Origin: Persicaria tinctoria
Lineage: Eukaryota > Streptophyta > Magnoliopsida > Caryophyllales > Polygonaceae
Direction of reading: 5' to 3'
DNA length: 64,000 bases
NCBI GenBank assembly: GCA_037127255.1
Contig: JBANSL010000007.1
Location: 64,031,038-64,095,037, forward strand
Shown here: piece after piece, positions 49,010 through 59,554 of the stretch
Numbering within the stretch: position 1 is the stretch's first letter
How the letters are laid out: the number at the start of each line of letters is the position of its first letter
Made by a program: the position numbers and the translations under genes
The notes under the pieces: model-generated
What the model was told of the DNA's origin: nothing
Databases searched by the model: none
Seen by the model: the letters and a program-made list of their open reading frames with translations, nothing else

Positions 49010-50459
49010 GGAGGCTCTGGTGAAACGATTTATAGGGTTTAATGTGTAACACAATTATAAACGTTGAATTAAAACAAATCAATGGTTGATATGTATTTGA
49101 AATAAGACACATTTTGCTTACGATATTTGTATTGTGTAAGATCAGAATTGAAAAGGCAATAATTGCCTACATTAATTGACAATATAGAAATTATCTCTTA
49201 ACAATCCATTGAAAAACATGCATTTATAATAATGGAGTGTATTCAAATATTTGATAACTAAAAGGGAAAGTAAGTTCAATCACAATGTCGAAAATTTGTA
49301 ATCTAATCACAGTAAATTATGGAATAATAGGTGAAAAAACAACCTAAGTAATTATATCAATTAAATTTATTGAATTTATAAGGAATATATTTTATTTTTC
49401 AAACGAACATTTAGTATGTCTAATATCAATGTCGATGTTTTGAACGTAATATTTTCTATAATTAAATTTAATTAGTCAATATATATAATATTCTTTTTAA
49501 AAAAGTGTAAATATTCATTTATTATTCACTTGAATAATAATTTAGTAAAATTATAAATTTGAATATTTCATAGTGTAATATAATTATATTCTCGTACCAA
49601 ATTTTCAAATTTTATATAAAATTAAGTTCACTCAGGATATATTTACATGAACATCTAATTGAATATTAGATTTTCTCTCTTTACCTCCCCTTTCTATAAT
49701 TAATTTTCATCAACTAATATATACTTAATATTATTCACTTCAAGTAGGGTAAATATTCATTTAAGGTTATAATTTTATTCATTGCGGATTTAATGATAAA
49801 ATATACATCTATTCATAATAATTTTTTTTATAATTTCAATTAATTATTCAATAGAAATTAAGTATAAATTTGCTTTCTTAAAAAAAATCATCTACCCTTT
49901 CTTTTCTATAATATTGAATATAGCAATATAAATTTGAACTTCTCATTTATGATTAATTATAGCTGGTTCATTTGAATAATATTTCTTTATTTGAATTTAG
50001 CTTCCATATACGAAATGTATTGATTAATATCGGGTAATTTGTTAACGGAAGATGGCGAGTTTGTAATTAGGAGGGTGGAGTATCAAGGAGTGTTTGAGAA
50101 ATTATGGTATAATACAATATATTGTACCATGATATTCCATTATCTTATGCCATTAGGTAGGTTAAATATTCTTTTTAAAAAAATTATATAGTTATATTTT
50201 TTTTTGTATCAACTATGTAGAATTATTATACAAGGATTTAAATGATAAAACATATGTCTTGTGTCTCACCACCACCATATATTTTCATATTGATTAATTT
50301 ATTATTCAATATATATTGGATTTGTGTTTTCTTTTTGTATATTAAAGATAGAAAAAATTTGCAAAATAGGCACTTTATTTGGACATATTTGCAAAATGGT
50401 CGCGTATTTGGACAAATTAACAAAATAGCCGCTATATATACTAATTCTCCTTTTTTTTT

Positions 50460-51000
50460 TCTGATCGTTTCCCCCAATCGACGATTCTCTCCAATCTCTC
50501 TCTCCACTTCCGACCGCCTCCAATCGTCCGCCTCCGATCGCTCAACGGAGAACCTGGAATCGGGGATCTTCCTCCATCTCCGGCATGGATTCGATTCTCC
50601 TCCATCTCCGTCCATATTCCTCCTCTCCTCGATCCTGTTCGCCGCCGCCGCGCTCTCCTCCTGTTCGCCGTCGAATCGAAGAAGAAGAGGAGGAAGATCC
50701 GACTCTGGAGGATTCCTGCCGCCGTCCCTTAGTCTGCGCAAAGCCACGACGATATCAATCGACTCAGGAGGAGCATCGTCCTCCTCTCGCTGAAGCCGAT
50801 CTTTGTCACGTGAAGCCGGTATCAATCGTTCTTGAGCGCCCTGGACCTCCTGGTTTCGTGTTTCTCGCTCCTTTTCTCCTAGTTCTTCTTTTCCATCTGT
50901 TTATTCAGTCAATTGGATTAGAATGTGACTGTGTTTGATTTCGGATTTTTGTTGATTCTCTATTCGTCGTCGGATTTGGATTTAATTTTGTGATTTCTGA
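50460..51000. other. GC-rich left subterminal part of the Pack-MULE
   Basis: CT-rich at first (50460-50660), then frames open on both strands; neither gives a recognisable protein. It could be a captured promoter and first exon. It is mirrored by AG-rich sequence at 58590-58810. Confidence 0.4.
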
Positions 51001-51021
51001 ATTGAATTGTGCGGTTTGCAG

Positions 51022-51161
51022 CTCAACTCTGGGAAAGTGGTCGTGGTTGGTCCTGGATCTCGCGATAGGGATGGGAAGCTGATTCCGGTTACTCTCAAGG
51101 AAGGAGACACTGTTCTTTTGCCTGAATATGGAGGCACTGATATCAAGCTCGGCGATAAAGA
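51022..51161 (+). pseudogene. CPN10: Captured chaperonin-10 (GroES) internal exon
   Basis: A 140-bp exon with acceptor …GCAG at 51018-51021 and donor GT at 51162. The translation starts LNSGKVVVVGPGSRDRDGKL and continues through IPVTLKEGDTVLLPEYGG to KLGDK. This is the middle exon of plant mitochondrial-type CPN10; the full-length protein has about 98 residues and caps the CPN60 folding cage. The exon carrying the N-terminus with the mobile loop, and the last exon, are absent. The reading frame is undamaged, so the capture is fairly recent or the exon is conserved. Confidence 0.85.
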
Positions 51162-51539
51162 GTAAGATTACTCTTTCTTCATCTCCACTTCCACTCTCAT
51201 TACTGCCGGTTTCGATGGATTGATTTAACCTATGCATTATTCGTTGTTTCTGTACTTGATTGCTTATTGATTTAATTTCACTGGAGTTTAGTATCATCTA
51301 TCAAACTTAATTTCACTGGAGTTTAGTATCATCTATCAAATGTATCCTTGCTGAGTTAATTTTTTATGATGTTGTACTTGGTTGCATAAGATTATTGTGT
51401 TTGGCATGAGATTATTGTGTTTGGCGTGATGAGCTTAAAATCTGCTCTATGTTAGCTATTGGCATAACCAAGACATGTATGAAAAATGGACTTTGTATAC
51501 AATCGCTGATCCTTAAACATGATTAGTTTTAACAAAGGA

Positions 51540-51990
51540 GTGGTATGTTGGGCTTCTGGCTCGCATCCGGATTAATTCTTTCCGAATTGAGTTGGTTGGA
51601 GGGTCCTTTGAAGATCTTCTTTCATTGGCAGCTGCATCCATAGAAGCTGAAGCTGTTGTCGGAAATGCTGTGTACATTTTTACTTCCTTCTACAATCATG
51701 ACTGTGGTAAGCACCCTACACTTTGTTGTCTAACTTAGTGTGAAACCGCCCCTTACAACTAAAATTGCATTTTGCCACCCTTCATCTAATTTTGCTAGCA
51801 ATTCAACACGTCTATTTTTTAGACTTACAAAAATGTTTCTGTGAGATAAAAATAGACACGTCGTTAAAAGGGTAATTGCTTGCTAGAGCTAAGGCATATG
51901 CCTGATCTTTCATGCAGATCCTAATGCACACATTGTGTGGATAGACAACGTGGATGCGAAACTTAAAGCTCTGCGTGACATTGAAGAAGG
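51540..51990 (+). pseudogene. ATXR4: Captured SET-domain gene fragment (ATXR4/SDG38-like)
   Basis: Two exons: about 51540-51706 (donor GT at 51707) and 51918 to about 51990 (acceptor CAG at 51915-51917). The joined translation reads LARIRINSFRIELVGG, then AVVGNAVYIFTSFYNHDCDPNAH, then VDAKLKALRDIEEG. NHDCDPNA is the SET-domain NHxxxPN core, which binds the methyl donor and forms the active site. The intron between is retained and its phase is correct, so the capture was of genomic DNA. The rest of the SET domain and the whole N-terminus are missing. After IEEG the sequence changes; 'gaaggttcattccatg' occurs both here and at about 52105, marking the junction with the next fragment. Subfamily is from recall. 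Confidence 0.75.
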
Positions 51991-52140
51991 TTCATTCCAT
52001 GCTTCCATGCCAACTGCATATCTTCATTCTTACATTGTGAATTCTGTTTTACCATTTTTGGGTGCAATAGAGTTAACAATGATTGTTGTTTATGCAAATG
52101 AAGAAGGTTCATTCCATGTCGAGGGAGTAGTGAGCGAACA

Positions 52141-53103
52141 ATGGCTGAAGAAAGTGGCTTTACTAGCCAGAAGAACGCTGAACAAATAGCTACACATGAG
52201 TCTGATTTCATCCATGGCATTGTGGGAATTGTCGTATCTGAACCAATTCCAGCAATTGCTTACAAATTCACAGAAATGGCAGATGATAGTATTGCATGCT
52301 TGAAGGAAGGCATCCAAGAAATGATATTGAAGGAAGATAATCAGGATCAACTCTATTTGCTCCAGGGCATACTGAGCAATAGGAATGACATTACATTAGA
52401 GACTCTTTTAAAGTGTCACCGTGTACAGCTGGAAATCTTGGTGGCCATTAAGACTAGTGTGGCAGGTTTCCTTCAGCATGGTCATAGTGTTTCTGTGGTT
52501 GATCTGGCTGAGATCTTTCTGAATCTAAAGTGCAGGAATCCAAACTGTGGGAGTGAATTGCCCGTTGATGAATGCGAGTGTAAATTTTGCTCAAGAAAAG
52601 ATGGTTTTTGCAATATGTGCATGTGTCTTGTTTGTTCCAAGTTTGATACAGCATCTAACACTTGTGGTTGGATTGGATGTGATTCTTGTTCCCACTGGTG
52701 CCATGCTGACTGTGGTGTGCAGAAATCTTACATCAGAAACGGGCATAGTGTTATTTCAACTCAGGGAACATCTGAGATGCAATTCTACTGTGTTGCATGT
52801 GATCACCCATCTGAGATGTTCGGTTTTGTGAGGGACGCTTTTAAAGCCTGTGCAACAGAATGGACAGCTGAAACCATGTTTAAGGAACTAGAGTATGTGG
52901 AAAGGATATTTGCCGTGAGCAACGATTCAAGAGGAAAGCTATTGCATGACACTGCTAGACAGTCACTTGTGCAACTGAAAGCCGTGAGCAACTTGCCGAA
53001 AATCTGCATTACCGACAACCTGCTGGAAATCTATAATCGAATAATGCATTTCTTAAAGGGTAAGCTTTCAAACTCTGTTCTCCAATCATATGCTTTGATG
53101 TAG
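52141..53103 (+). CDS. OBERON-like PHD-finger fragment, 320-aa open frame
   Basis: Continuous frame from ATG 52141. Residues about 30-110 match the helical region before the PHD (EMADDSIACLKEGIQEMI, HRVQLEILVAIKTSVAGFL). Residues about 128-200 are the atypical Cys/His-rich PHD finger: CRNPNCG, ECECKFCSRKDGFC, CMCLVC, CGWIGCDSCSHWCHADC, and CVAC. The post-PHD segment follows (SEMFGFVRDAFKACATEW, FKELEYVERIF). OBERON/TITANIA proteins (about 550-800 aa) are nuclear regulators of root and shoot meristem formation. Here the N-terminus and the C-terminal coiled coil are missing. A GT donor at 53060-53061 suggests that the exon truly ends at 53059 and that the last residues are intron read-through. 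All zinc ligands I can follow are intact. It is an intact frame in captured DNA; expression is unknown. Confidence 0.75.
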   Translation: MAEESGFTSQKNAEQIATHESDFIHGIVGIVVSEPIPAIAYKFTEMADDSIACLKEGIQEMILKEDNQDQLYLLQGILSNRNDITLETLLKCHRVQLEILVAIKTSVAGFLQHGHSVSVVDLAEIFLNLKCRNPNCGSELPVDECECKFCSRKDGFCNMCMCLVCSKFDTASNTCGWIGCDSCSHWCHADCGVQKSYIRNGHSVISTQGTSEMQFYCVACDHPSEMFGFVRDAFKACATEWTAETMFKELEYVERIFAVSNDSRGKLLHDTARQSLVQLKAVSNLPKICITDNLLEIYNRIMHFLKGKLSNSVLQSYALM

Positions 53104-53339
53104 TTCGTAATGATGGGCATCACAACAATAAAGTAATGATTTTATGCTCTTCTTGAGTTCTTGTCGTGTGCCCTATTTTATGGTACCTGTAGAATCACGC
53201 ACTATGATTTATGAGCATCTATTGGTCCACACAATTTATGATGGTTTTTGGTATTTATACTTTAATTTGTGTAATTCGTTGTTAGATACGTGCATGCATG
53301 TCGCCTCTGTCATTTATTTTGTTTTCCAATACTTCAGTA

Positions 53340-53515
53340 TTTTATCTGAAATCTTGATCTCTTTTAAGCAAGTATCGGATTATGCTGTGAGAAAGCTGTT
53401 GGAAACACTGAGGAACTTGATGACGTTGGAGTTCCGCTATTGTATTGGTGATCTTTCTCCATTTTCCAAATCTAATCGAGCTTTCATTGATAGGCTGCAG
53501 ATGTCTTGATGCAGG
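53340..53515 (+). other. Short unrecognised frame in the Pack-MULE
   Basis: The translation includes VSDYAVRKLLETLRNLMTLE and ends DRLQMS. It may be a further captured exon. I do not recognise the family. Confidence 0.3.
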
Positions 53516-53737
53516 TGAGATAACATAATCCACCTAAAAAATGCAGCACAATATTTTCGTAAGTGTTTTTTTTAACAATTATGAGAGTCAGGTTCTCTTC
53601 TTATATGTAGTTAACTTAATAAGCTTGTTGGATATTTCCTATTTGTCATAGTAAAATAGCCTGTTCAGTATTACTTTGGAGATTTTGCTCGTCACAAACT
53701 TTGATGAAGTGATGGGGTTTAAATATTCTGCTGGCAG

Positions 53738-54185
53738 ATTCTCAGCAGATTGTGTAGCTCAAAATAACACTTCCATGAGCACCAAACCCTTGACATCAGC
53801 AGGAAGCAGTAAGCCATCCGAAGGAAACAGTCCCTTGACTCCAAAGTTTGTAGCACCCATGTTCAGAAGGAAAACCAAAGTGCAAGAAGGATCCAGTGCC
53901 GAGAAAAACAAGCCAGAACCGAGTGGCGTGGGCAATTCCGACAAGCTTTAAAGCTCTGATGACAAAATAGTTACTCATGCAAATGGAACGGAAAAGCTTA
54001 AAAGCGTTACAGATTTGCATAGAGTGCAGCTAACAGGTCCATCTACTAATCCTTTTGCAAAGTCAGCTGGTGAAAAAGATGTTCGTCCATCAAATCCATT
54101 TGCAAAGTCATCAAACAACCAGGACAAATCCTCGCTAGTGGATTCAATCAAGAAGATGAAGGCTGATAGCACAGATAGAAAATAA
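53738..54185 (+). pseudogene. Captured C-terminal tail of an unidentified protein
   Basis: Begins after an acceptor-like …GGCAG at 53733-53737. The frame contains KFVAPMFRRKTKVQ, a TAA at 53949-53951, then continues in the same frame with two NPFAKS motifs and ends SIKKMKADSTDRK before TAA at 54183-54185. The NPFAKS repeat and basic end recall the C-terminus of CTF4/WDHD1-type replication proteins, but I hold that only as a possibility. 3' UTR-like sequence follows. Confidence 0.45.
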
Positions 54186-54516
54186 GTTCAGTTCCTTTGT
54201 GGCTTTCAACTAAGATTTAATTATGTGATAGTTAAGCTGTATGGGCGCTTACAAGTTACAAGCTGTTGGCGAAAATAGAGGCTTTTTCAAGATGTTTATG
54301 GTATGCATTGTAAGATTATTTAGGAAATCTAGAGATGTAAATAACGCAAATCGCCAAGCTGGTTTATTCTAATTTTGTAGCAAGATCACTGAATTTTTAG
54401 TGATGTGAGTATGTCACTTTCATTTGGAAATGAATTTTGCAAGGTAGATACTAGATACTTACTAGTTAGTAATAGTTCCATTCCATATGAAGATGTTAAG
54501 CTTTTACAAGATAGCT

Positions 54517-55180
54517 AGAGAGGACTTCAACCTATATGAAGAGTTGCACGACTCTGTTTTAAGAGTTGCACAACTCTGTTTTAAGAGTTGCTCATCAATA
54601 GACAATAATTGCACAACATGTGGGATTGGTGAAATTGCACAACATGGGGGATTGGTGGAAATGTGATCAACATTATCTTTAAGAGTTGCACGACTCTGTT
54701 TTAAGAGTTGCACGACTCCGTTTTAAGAGTTGCACGACTTTGTTTTAAGAGTTGCACGGCTCTGTTTTAAGAGTTGCACGGCTCTATTGTAAGAGTTGCA
54801 CGACTCTGTTTTAAGAGTTGCTCATCAATAGACAATAATTGCACAACATGTGGGATTGGTGAAATTGCACAACATGGGGGGATTGGTGGAATTGTGATCA
54901 ACATTATCTTTAAGAGTTGCACGACTCTGTTTTACGAGTTGCACGACTCCATTGTAAGAGTTGTACGACTCTGTTTTAAGAGTTGCACGACTCTGTTGTA
55001 AGAGTTGCACGACTCTCTTGTAAGAGTTGTACTACTCTTGTTTTAAGAGTTGCACGACTTTGTTGTAAGAGTTGCACAACTCTGTTTTAAGAGTTGCACG
55101 ACTCTGTTGTAAGAGTTGCACGACTCTGTTGTAAGAGTTGCACGACTTTGTTTTAAGAGTTGCACGACTCTGTTGTAAGT
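54517..55180. repeat. 22-bp minisatellite 'aagagttgcacgactctgtt', block 1
   Basis: About two dozen copies, each holding the near-palindrome GAGTTGCACGACTC. A 'caatagacaataattgcaca' plus 'ggggattggtgg' cassette interrupts the array twice, near 54600 and 54830. Confidence 0.9.
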
Positions 55181-55800
55181 GAATGCATTGGATAGTTCCT
55201 CCAGCATTCCTATTATTCAGTTCAGTGTTGTTTCAGCCCATCCACCTGATTCTAAAAAAAGTGCTGACATGGGAGAAATAAGTGCTGACACGGAAAAAAG
55301 TGCAACTCTAAACTAGACTTGGATCATATTTGCACATGATCTTATTTTTTGTAAATATAATCTTATACTTTTATAATAGATTATTGCACAACACGGTCTT
55401 GTTTTTGCTCATCAATAGAGTAAAATTGCACAACATGGGGGATTGGTGGAAATTTGCTCAACGTGATCTTATTTTTGCTCAACTATAGGTTCTTTTTGCA
55501 CAAGAATCGAGACTTTGTGAAATTGTTCTCAACATGATTTTATTTTCTCTCAATATGTTTTCATACTTTCTCAACATGATTTTATTTTGCTCATCAATAG
55601 AGTAAATTGCACAACATGGGGGATTGGTGAAATTTTGCTCAACATCATAATATTTTTGCTCAACAATAAGTTATTTTTTGCACAACAATCGAGACTTGTG
55701 AAATTGTTCTCAATATGATCTTATTTTCTCTCAAATAATTTCATACTTTCTCAATAAATTATTGCACAACATGCTTTTATTTTTGCTCATCAATACTTTA
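55180..55800. other. Repeat-derived spacer between minisatellite blocks
   Basis: Several diverged copies of the 'tgctcatcaatag…attgcacaacatg' and 'gggattggtg' cassette. No gene. Confidence 0.6.
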
Positions 55801-55804
55801 TTTT

Positions 55805-56100
55805 TGCACGACTTTGTTGTAAGAGTTGCACGACTCTATTTTAAGAGTTGCACGGCTCTATTGTAAGAGTTGCACGACTCTGTTTTAAGAGCTGCACGAC
55901 TCTGTTGTAAGAGCTGCACCACTCTGTTGTAAGAGTTGCACGACTCTGTTGTAAGAGTTGCACGACTCTCTTGTAAGAGTTGCACGGCTCTGTTTTAAGA
56001 GTTGCACGACTTTGGTGTAAGAGTTGCACGACTCTGTTGTAAGAGTTGCACGACTCTGTTGTAAGAGTTGCACGACTCTGTTGTAAGAGTTGCACGACCA
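55805..56100. repeat. 22-bp minisatellite, block 2
   Basis: About 13 copies of the same GAGTTGCACGACTC unit as block 1, with the GTTGTA spacer variant prevailing. Confidence 0.9.
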
Positions 56101-56399
56101 TTGAGACTTGTGAAATTGTGCTCACCATGAGCTTTTTTTTTTCTCAATATTATTTTATACTTACACAATAGATTATTGCACAACATGGTCTTATTTTTGC
56201 TCATCAATAGACTATATAATGCACAACATGGGAGATTGGTGCAATTTTACTTTAAAAAAGTACAAATATAAAAATGAAAAGTGCAATTTTATAAGTCAAA
56301 TATAAATATGAAAAGTGCAATTTTATAAACTAATATTTGTATCAACTGTTATTACTCTTCTAGAAATTAGAAATTCATAGCGCTGTAAAGTTAGTATAA

Positions 56400-57141
56400 A
56401 GGGTTTGAATGAATACTCTTCAACACTCCAATTCTTGAAATTGTAAAGTTTTCAGCAAAGGTCTATCAACTTGTAGAACAAGAGACACCTGCAGATTAGG
56501 TGCAAGGTCTGTAGTACATACCCTGGAACAATTGGAATTCACTTTTATCCAACACCCAACAAACAGAAAAGGCAAAACAAATCATATAAAAAGTTCAACT
56601 CCAAACATATGAAATATATGAACTTGGCCACATGAAGCTTCCCAGCTATACCAAGAATACAAATCATCAAATGCATTGAATAACCCATCATATGCAATGT
56701 GATACTATCACAATTTTTCAGTTTCCCTCACATAAAAATAAGGGGGCAAAAGAAGGTAAAAAATAAAGCACCAAGTTTTTTTTTTATATAAACTGTCAGC
56801 ATTTTCATATCAACCACCAGATTATCCCATTTGAATCACTAACACCATGCCTGTTTACACTCACCACACATGAACAACAATTGCAACACATAAAAACTTA
56901 CAGCCAACTACAAACTTCATAATTCACACCTCGGCATCAGAACCCTTCAGCATCACGCAACAGGCAGAGGATATAGACCATCGTCATCCACATCCCAAAC
57001 CAGCCCATGAGATCCAGATGACCCAAGCATGCCTTGGTTTCTTCACTGGTTGATACTCAGTTGTGAGACAACTCCCTACATTCAGGGTAAGGCGATCTTT
57101 CGGCTGGGGGAGGAAAATATGGGAGGAAGCGCTTCTTGATG
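56400..57141 (-). other. Probable captured 3' UTR of kinesin-13A and spacer
   Basis: Minus strand downstream of the kinesin stop (57142-57144), ordinary 3'-UTR-like sequence runs to about 56750. It is probably part of the same capture; the far end is not resolved. Confidence 0.4.
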
Positions 57142-57327
57142 TTACTTTAGCGGGACCCTCTTTCGGCTAAGAATCTCTTGTTCTTTCAACCGGTGCTGGA
57201 AGCGGGCCAGGCGAGCCTGGAGGCTTACTAAACCAGCAGCTTTTCGTGAAAGGACAAAACTCAGCTGGGTTACATAGTTGTCTATGAGACTCCCAGGTTG
57301 GTCAACTTCGGCCAACAGTTTCATCTC
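57142..57327 (-). pseudogene. KIN13A: Captured last exon of kinesin-13A
   Basis: The minus-strand exon begins after acceptor CTGCAG (57328-57333). It reads EMKLLAEVDQPGSLIDNYVT, then QLSFVLSRKAAGLVSLQARL, ending LKEQEILSRKRVPLK and a stop. This is the conserved C-terminus of plant kinesin-13A, an internal-motor microtubule depolymerase linked to Golgi and cell-wall patterning. Only this exon is present; the motor domain is absent. The family usually ends RVPR, so the final residues differ. It lies opposite in strand to the other captured fragments. Confidence 0.85.
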
Positions 57328-57601
57328 CTGCAGCGAACATGAATGTAAATAAGAACTGCTCAAGGGAAAAAAAAAACTCACTCATGATCATGCAAGAACT
57401 TCTTCTTAGCCAAATCTCAGTTAATTTATGTAGATCATTCTTATTCTATTTCCCTTAGAAGAGTAATAACAGTTGATACAAATATTTCTAAGAGATTAGA
57501 AATTCATAGCGTTGTGGCATACCAAGAGGTAAAATTCGGCACTAAATGTCTAACAACGATCAGATGCCATCAACTTTTTGTAATCACTTCCTTATCAATC
57601 T

Positions 57602-57745
57602 AGTTGTGCAACTCTAGGCTCGAGTTGTGCAACTCTAGGCTCGAGTTGTACAAATCTAGGCTCGAGTTGTGCAACTCTAGGCTCGAGTTGTGCAACTCTA
57701 GGCTCGAGTTGTGCAAATCTAGACTCGAGTTGTGCAACTCTAGGC
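57602..57745. repeat. 21-bp minisatellite 'gagttgtgcaactctaggct'
   Basis: About seven copies, each with GAGTTG-TG-CAACTC (perfect 6-bp arms). The core resembles the GAGTTGCACGACTC unit of the 54.5-56.1 kb arrays. Confidence 0.9.
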
Positions 57746-57942
57746 AAATCAACTAGACAAGCTAGACAAACACAGATATAGCAAAAACGAGCATAAATCA
57801 TCACAGATTCGAATGGAGACTTCAAAATTGTATCTGATACATCAAAAATCAATGAATCAAAGAAACTTCAAAATTGTATCCGATATATCAGTCAGAAACT
57901 TTACACTAAAAGCTCTGCAACTCAGAAACTTCATTGTTAGGT

Positions 57943-58265
57943 TCCTTATCAATCGATCTTCGATCGATTGATAAGGAAAACAGTCGGAAGCAAAGATCGA
58001 TTAGTCGGAAGCAAAATTTGTCACATGTATGCTCAATTCCAAAGCCTTCACAGTGCAATTTGACAAAGAAACATAAACACAAACACCTTGAGACTTCAAA
58101 ATCGACTCCAACAATTAAAAAATCGAAGAAAATTTGCGCCTTCGGCGCAAATTTTCTATACCAACTGCAATGTCTTCTAATGCACATCCTAGGTTCCACA
58201 AGTTCAAGCCACAAACTGCTGAACTGAAATTTTCCTTATCAATCGATCTTCGATCGATTGATAAG
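57943..58265. repeat. Two identical long hairpins, 290 bp apart
   Basis: 57945-57975 and 58235-58265 both read CTTATCAATCGATC, TTC, GATCGATTGATAAG. That is 14-bp perfect arms with a 3-base loop; the first copy extends to 16-bp arms. Confidence 0.9.
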
Positions 58266-58589
58266 CCCCCTGCAACTCTATACAACCAGATTTTGTGTCT
58301 GATTATGTTTGATTCGAGTGAGCACTCTTTTCGTTCCAAGTGAACGCTGAGCAAGAGGAAATGTGCCGATGACACCAGAGATCCAAATTGCAATCAATTG
58401 AATCGAAATCAAACATATGACAGAAACGCAAAAACCCTAAACAATCGAGCACAATCAGCAATTACAAATTTCATAGAGGTTGAGACAGATCTACTTACCT
58501 CCATACAACCAGATCGATTGGATGTCTCTCTCGAACAGATCGAAACCCTAAACAATCGGACAGCTAGATCTACGAAGCCAAGTAGCCAG

Positions 58590-58810
58590 ATCTACGAGCG
58601 AGAGGACCAAAGATGGACGGAGGAGCGCGCTGGATTCAGGAATCGCCGGAGATGGGGTAAGATGGATGGAGGAAGGAGTCGCTCGCAAGATGGACGGGAG
58701 AGAGAGCGTGCGCGCGTGTAGGAGTCGCTCGGAGGAGGAAAGTGCGGAGGAGAGCGCGGAGGAGAGGGAGAGCGAGGAGGAGGGAGAACGGCGCGTGGGA
58801 GAGAGGGAAA
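58590..58810. other. AG-rich right subterminal part of the Pack-MULE
   Basis: GAG/GGA-rich with frames open on both strands. Mirrors the CT-rich left part; no protein recognised. Confidence 0.4.
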
Positions 58811-59554
58811 GGTTTATATTGCGTCCATTTTACAAAATTGTCCCAAAACGCGGACATTTCGCAAATTACGCCCATTTTGGTGGCTATTTTGCAAAACGCC
58901 CCTTAAAGATATCCTACCTTTCTTTTCTAGTATTGAATATAACAATATAAACAAATGAATATTTTATCTTTTTGAAATGAATATGAAGTATATAGAGCAT
59001 TCATGAATCATAGTTATTTTGAATAAATTGTCCAAATTTAGCTTTCATGACTATGCATACATGTACATAATTTGTAAATTAGTATTGATTGTTTTATGAA
59101 TAAATGAATAACAAATTAATGCGTTGTTTGAAAAAAAGGAAGTTTGTAATTATGACTTAAAGAGGTGGGTATGGAGTGACGTTAATCAATGAGGTTTTGA
59201 TAAACTATAATGTAATTTCATATACATTATTATTATGGTGTTCCATCATCTTATACCGTTCATTTTATTAGATCCAACGACTCTAATTACATTACACGTT
59301 ACACCTTATAACTCGTTTCACTAGAAGTTTTACCTATATATATATATATATATAGATGATGGATCAAATGTTTACAAGTCTAATTGTGTTTTGTGTTAAC
59401 AAATATAGGTCGTTGATCGAATCAAAATCGAAGGTTGTGATTAATCCTGAATTTAAATAATTTATTTTTAATAAAAAAAAAAGTGGGACCCATGGGCGAT
59501 AGCACTCCACTCTCACAAGGGAGGTGTGTGTAGCACACCACCTTTGGTGTAACT

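Larger units (their letters stand above)
50351..58902. mobile_element. Pack-MULE carrying fragments of several genes (8.55 kb)
   Basis: The exact 9-bp TSD TTAAAGATA is at 50342-50350 and 58903-58911. Terminal 24-mers (GAAAAAATTTGCAAAATAGG… and, reversed, GGGGCGTTTTGCAAAATAGC…) match at 16 of 24 positions without gaps. Similarity continues inward for about 90 bp ('cgcg-ttt-ggacaa', 'aaaat-g-cgc-atata'). The interior contains fragments of chaperonin 10, an ATXR4-type SET gene, an OBERON-like gene and kinesin-13A plus one unidentified tail, with introns kept. This is the definition of a Pack-MULE with genomic-DNA capture. No transposase is present. Confidence 0.85.
49010..59334. mobile_element. 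AT-rich inverted-end element, interrupted by the Pack-MULE
   Basis: The left end has 'tatatagg' then 'tggtgaaacgatttatagg' and 'gtgtaac'. The right end in reverse complement has 'tatagg' then 'agtgaaacgagttataagg' and 'gtgtaac'. Removing the Pack-MULE (50351-58902) and one TSD copy leaves about 1.77 kb. Within it, about 49745-50160 and about 50160-50350 plus 58912-59270 are two diverged tandem copies ('ttcttttctata', 'aatattgaatata', 'gtttgtaatta'). No coding capacity. Both ends abut TA tracts. Confidence 0.65.

Noticed and set aside
53144..53509. 121-codon frame after the OBERON-like fragment
   Set aside because: The first half reads like intron or spacer; only the last about 45 codons look possibly coding and no family is recognised.
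54517..56100. CRISPR-like appearance of the 22-bp array
   Set aside because: No unique spacers of constant length, no cas genes, and a plant context; it is a minisatellite.
57602..57745. Second CRISPR-like array
   Set aside because: Contiguous 21-bp units without spacers.
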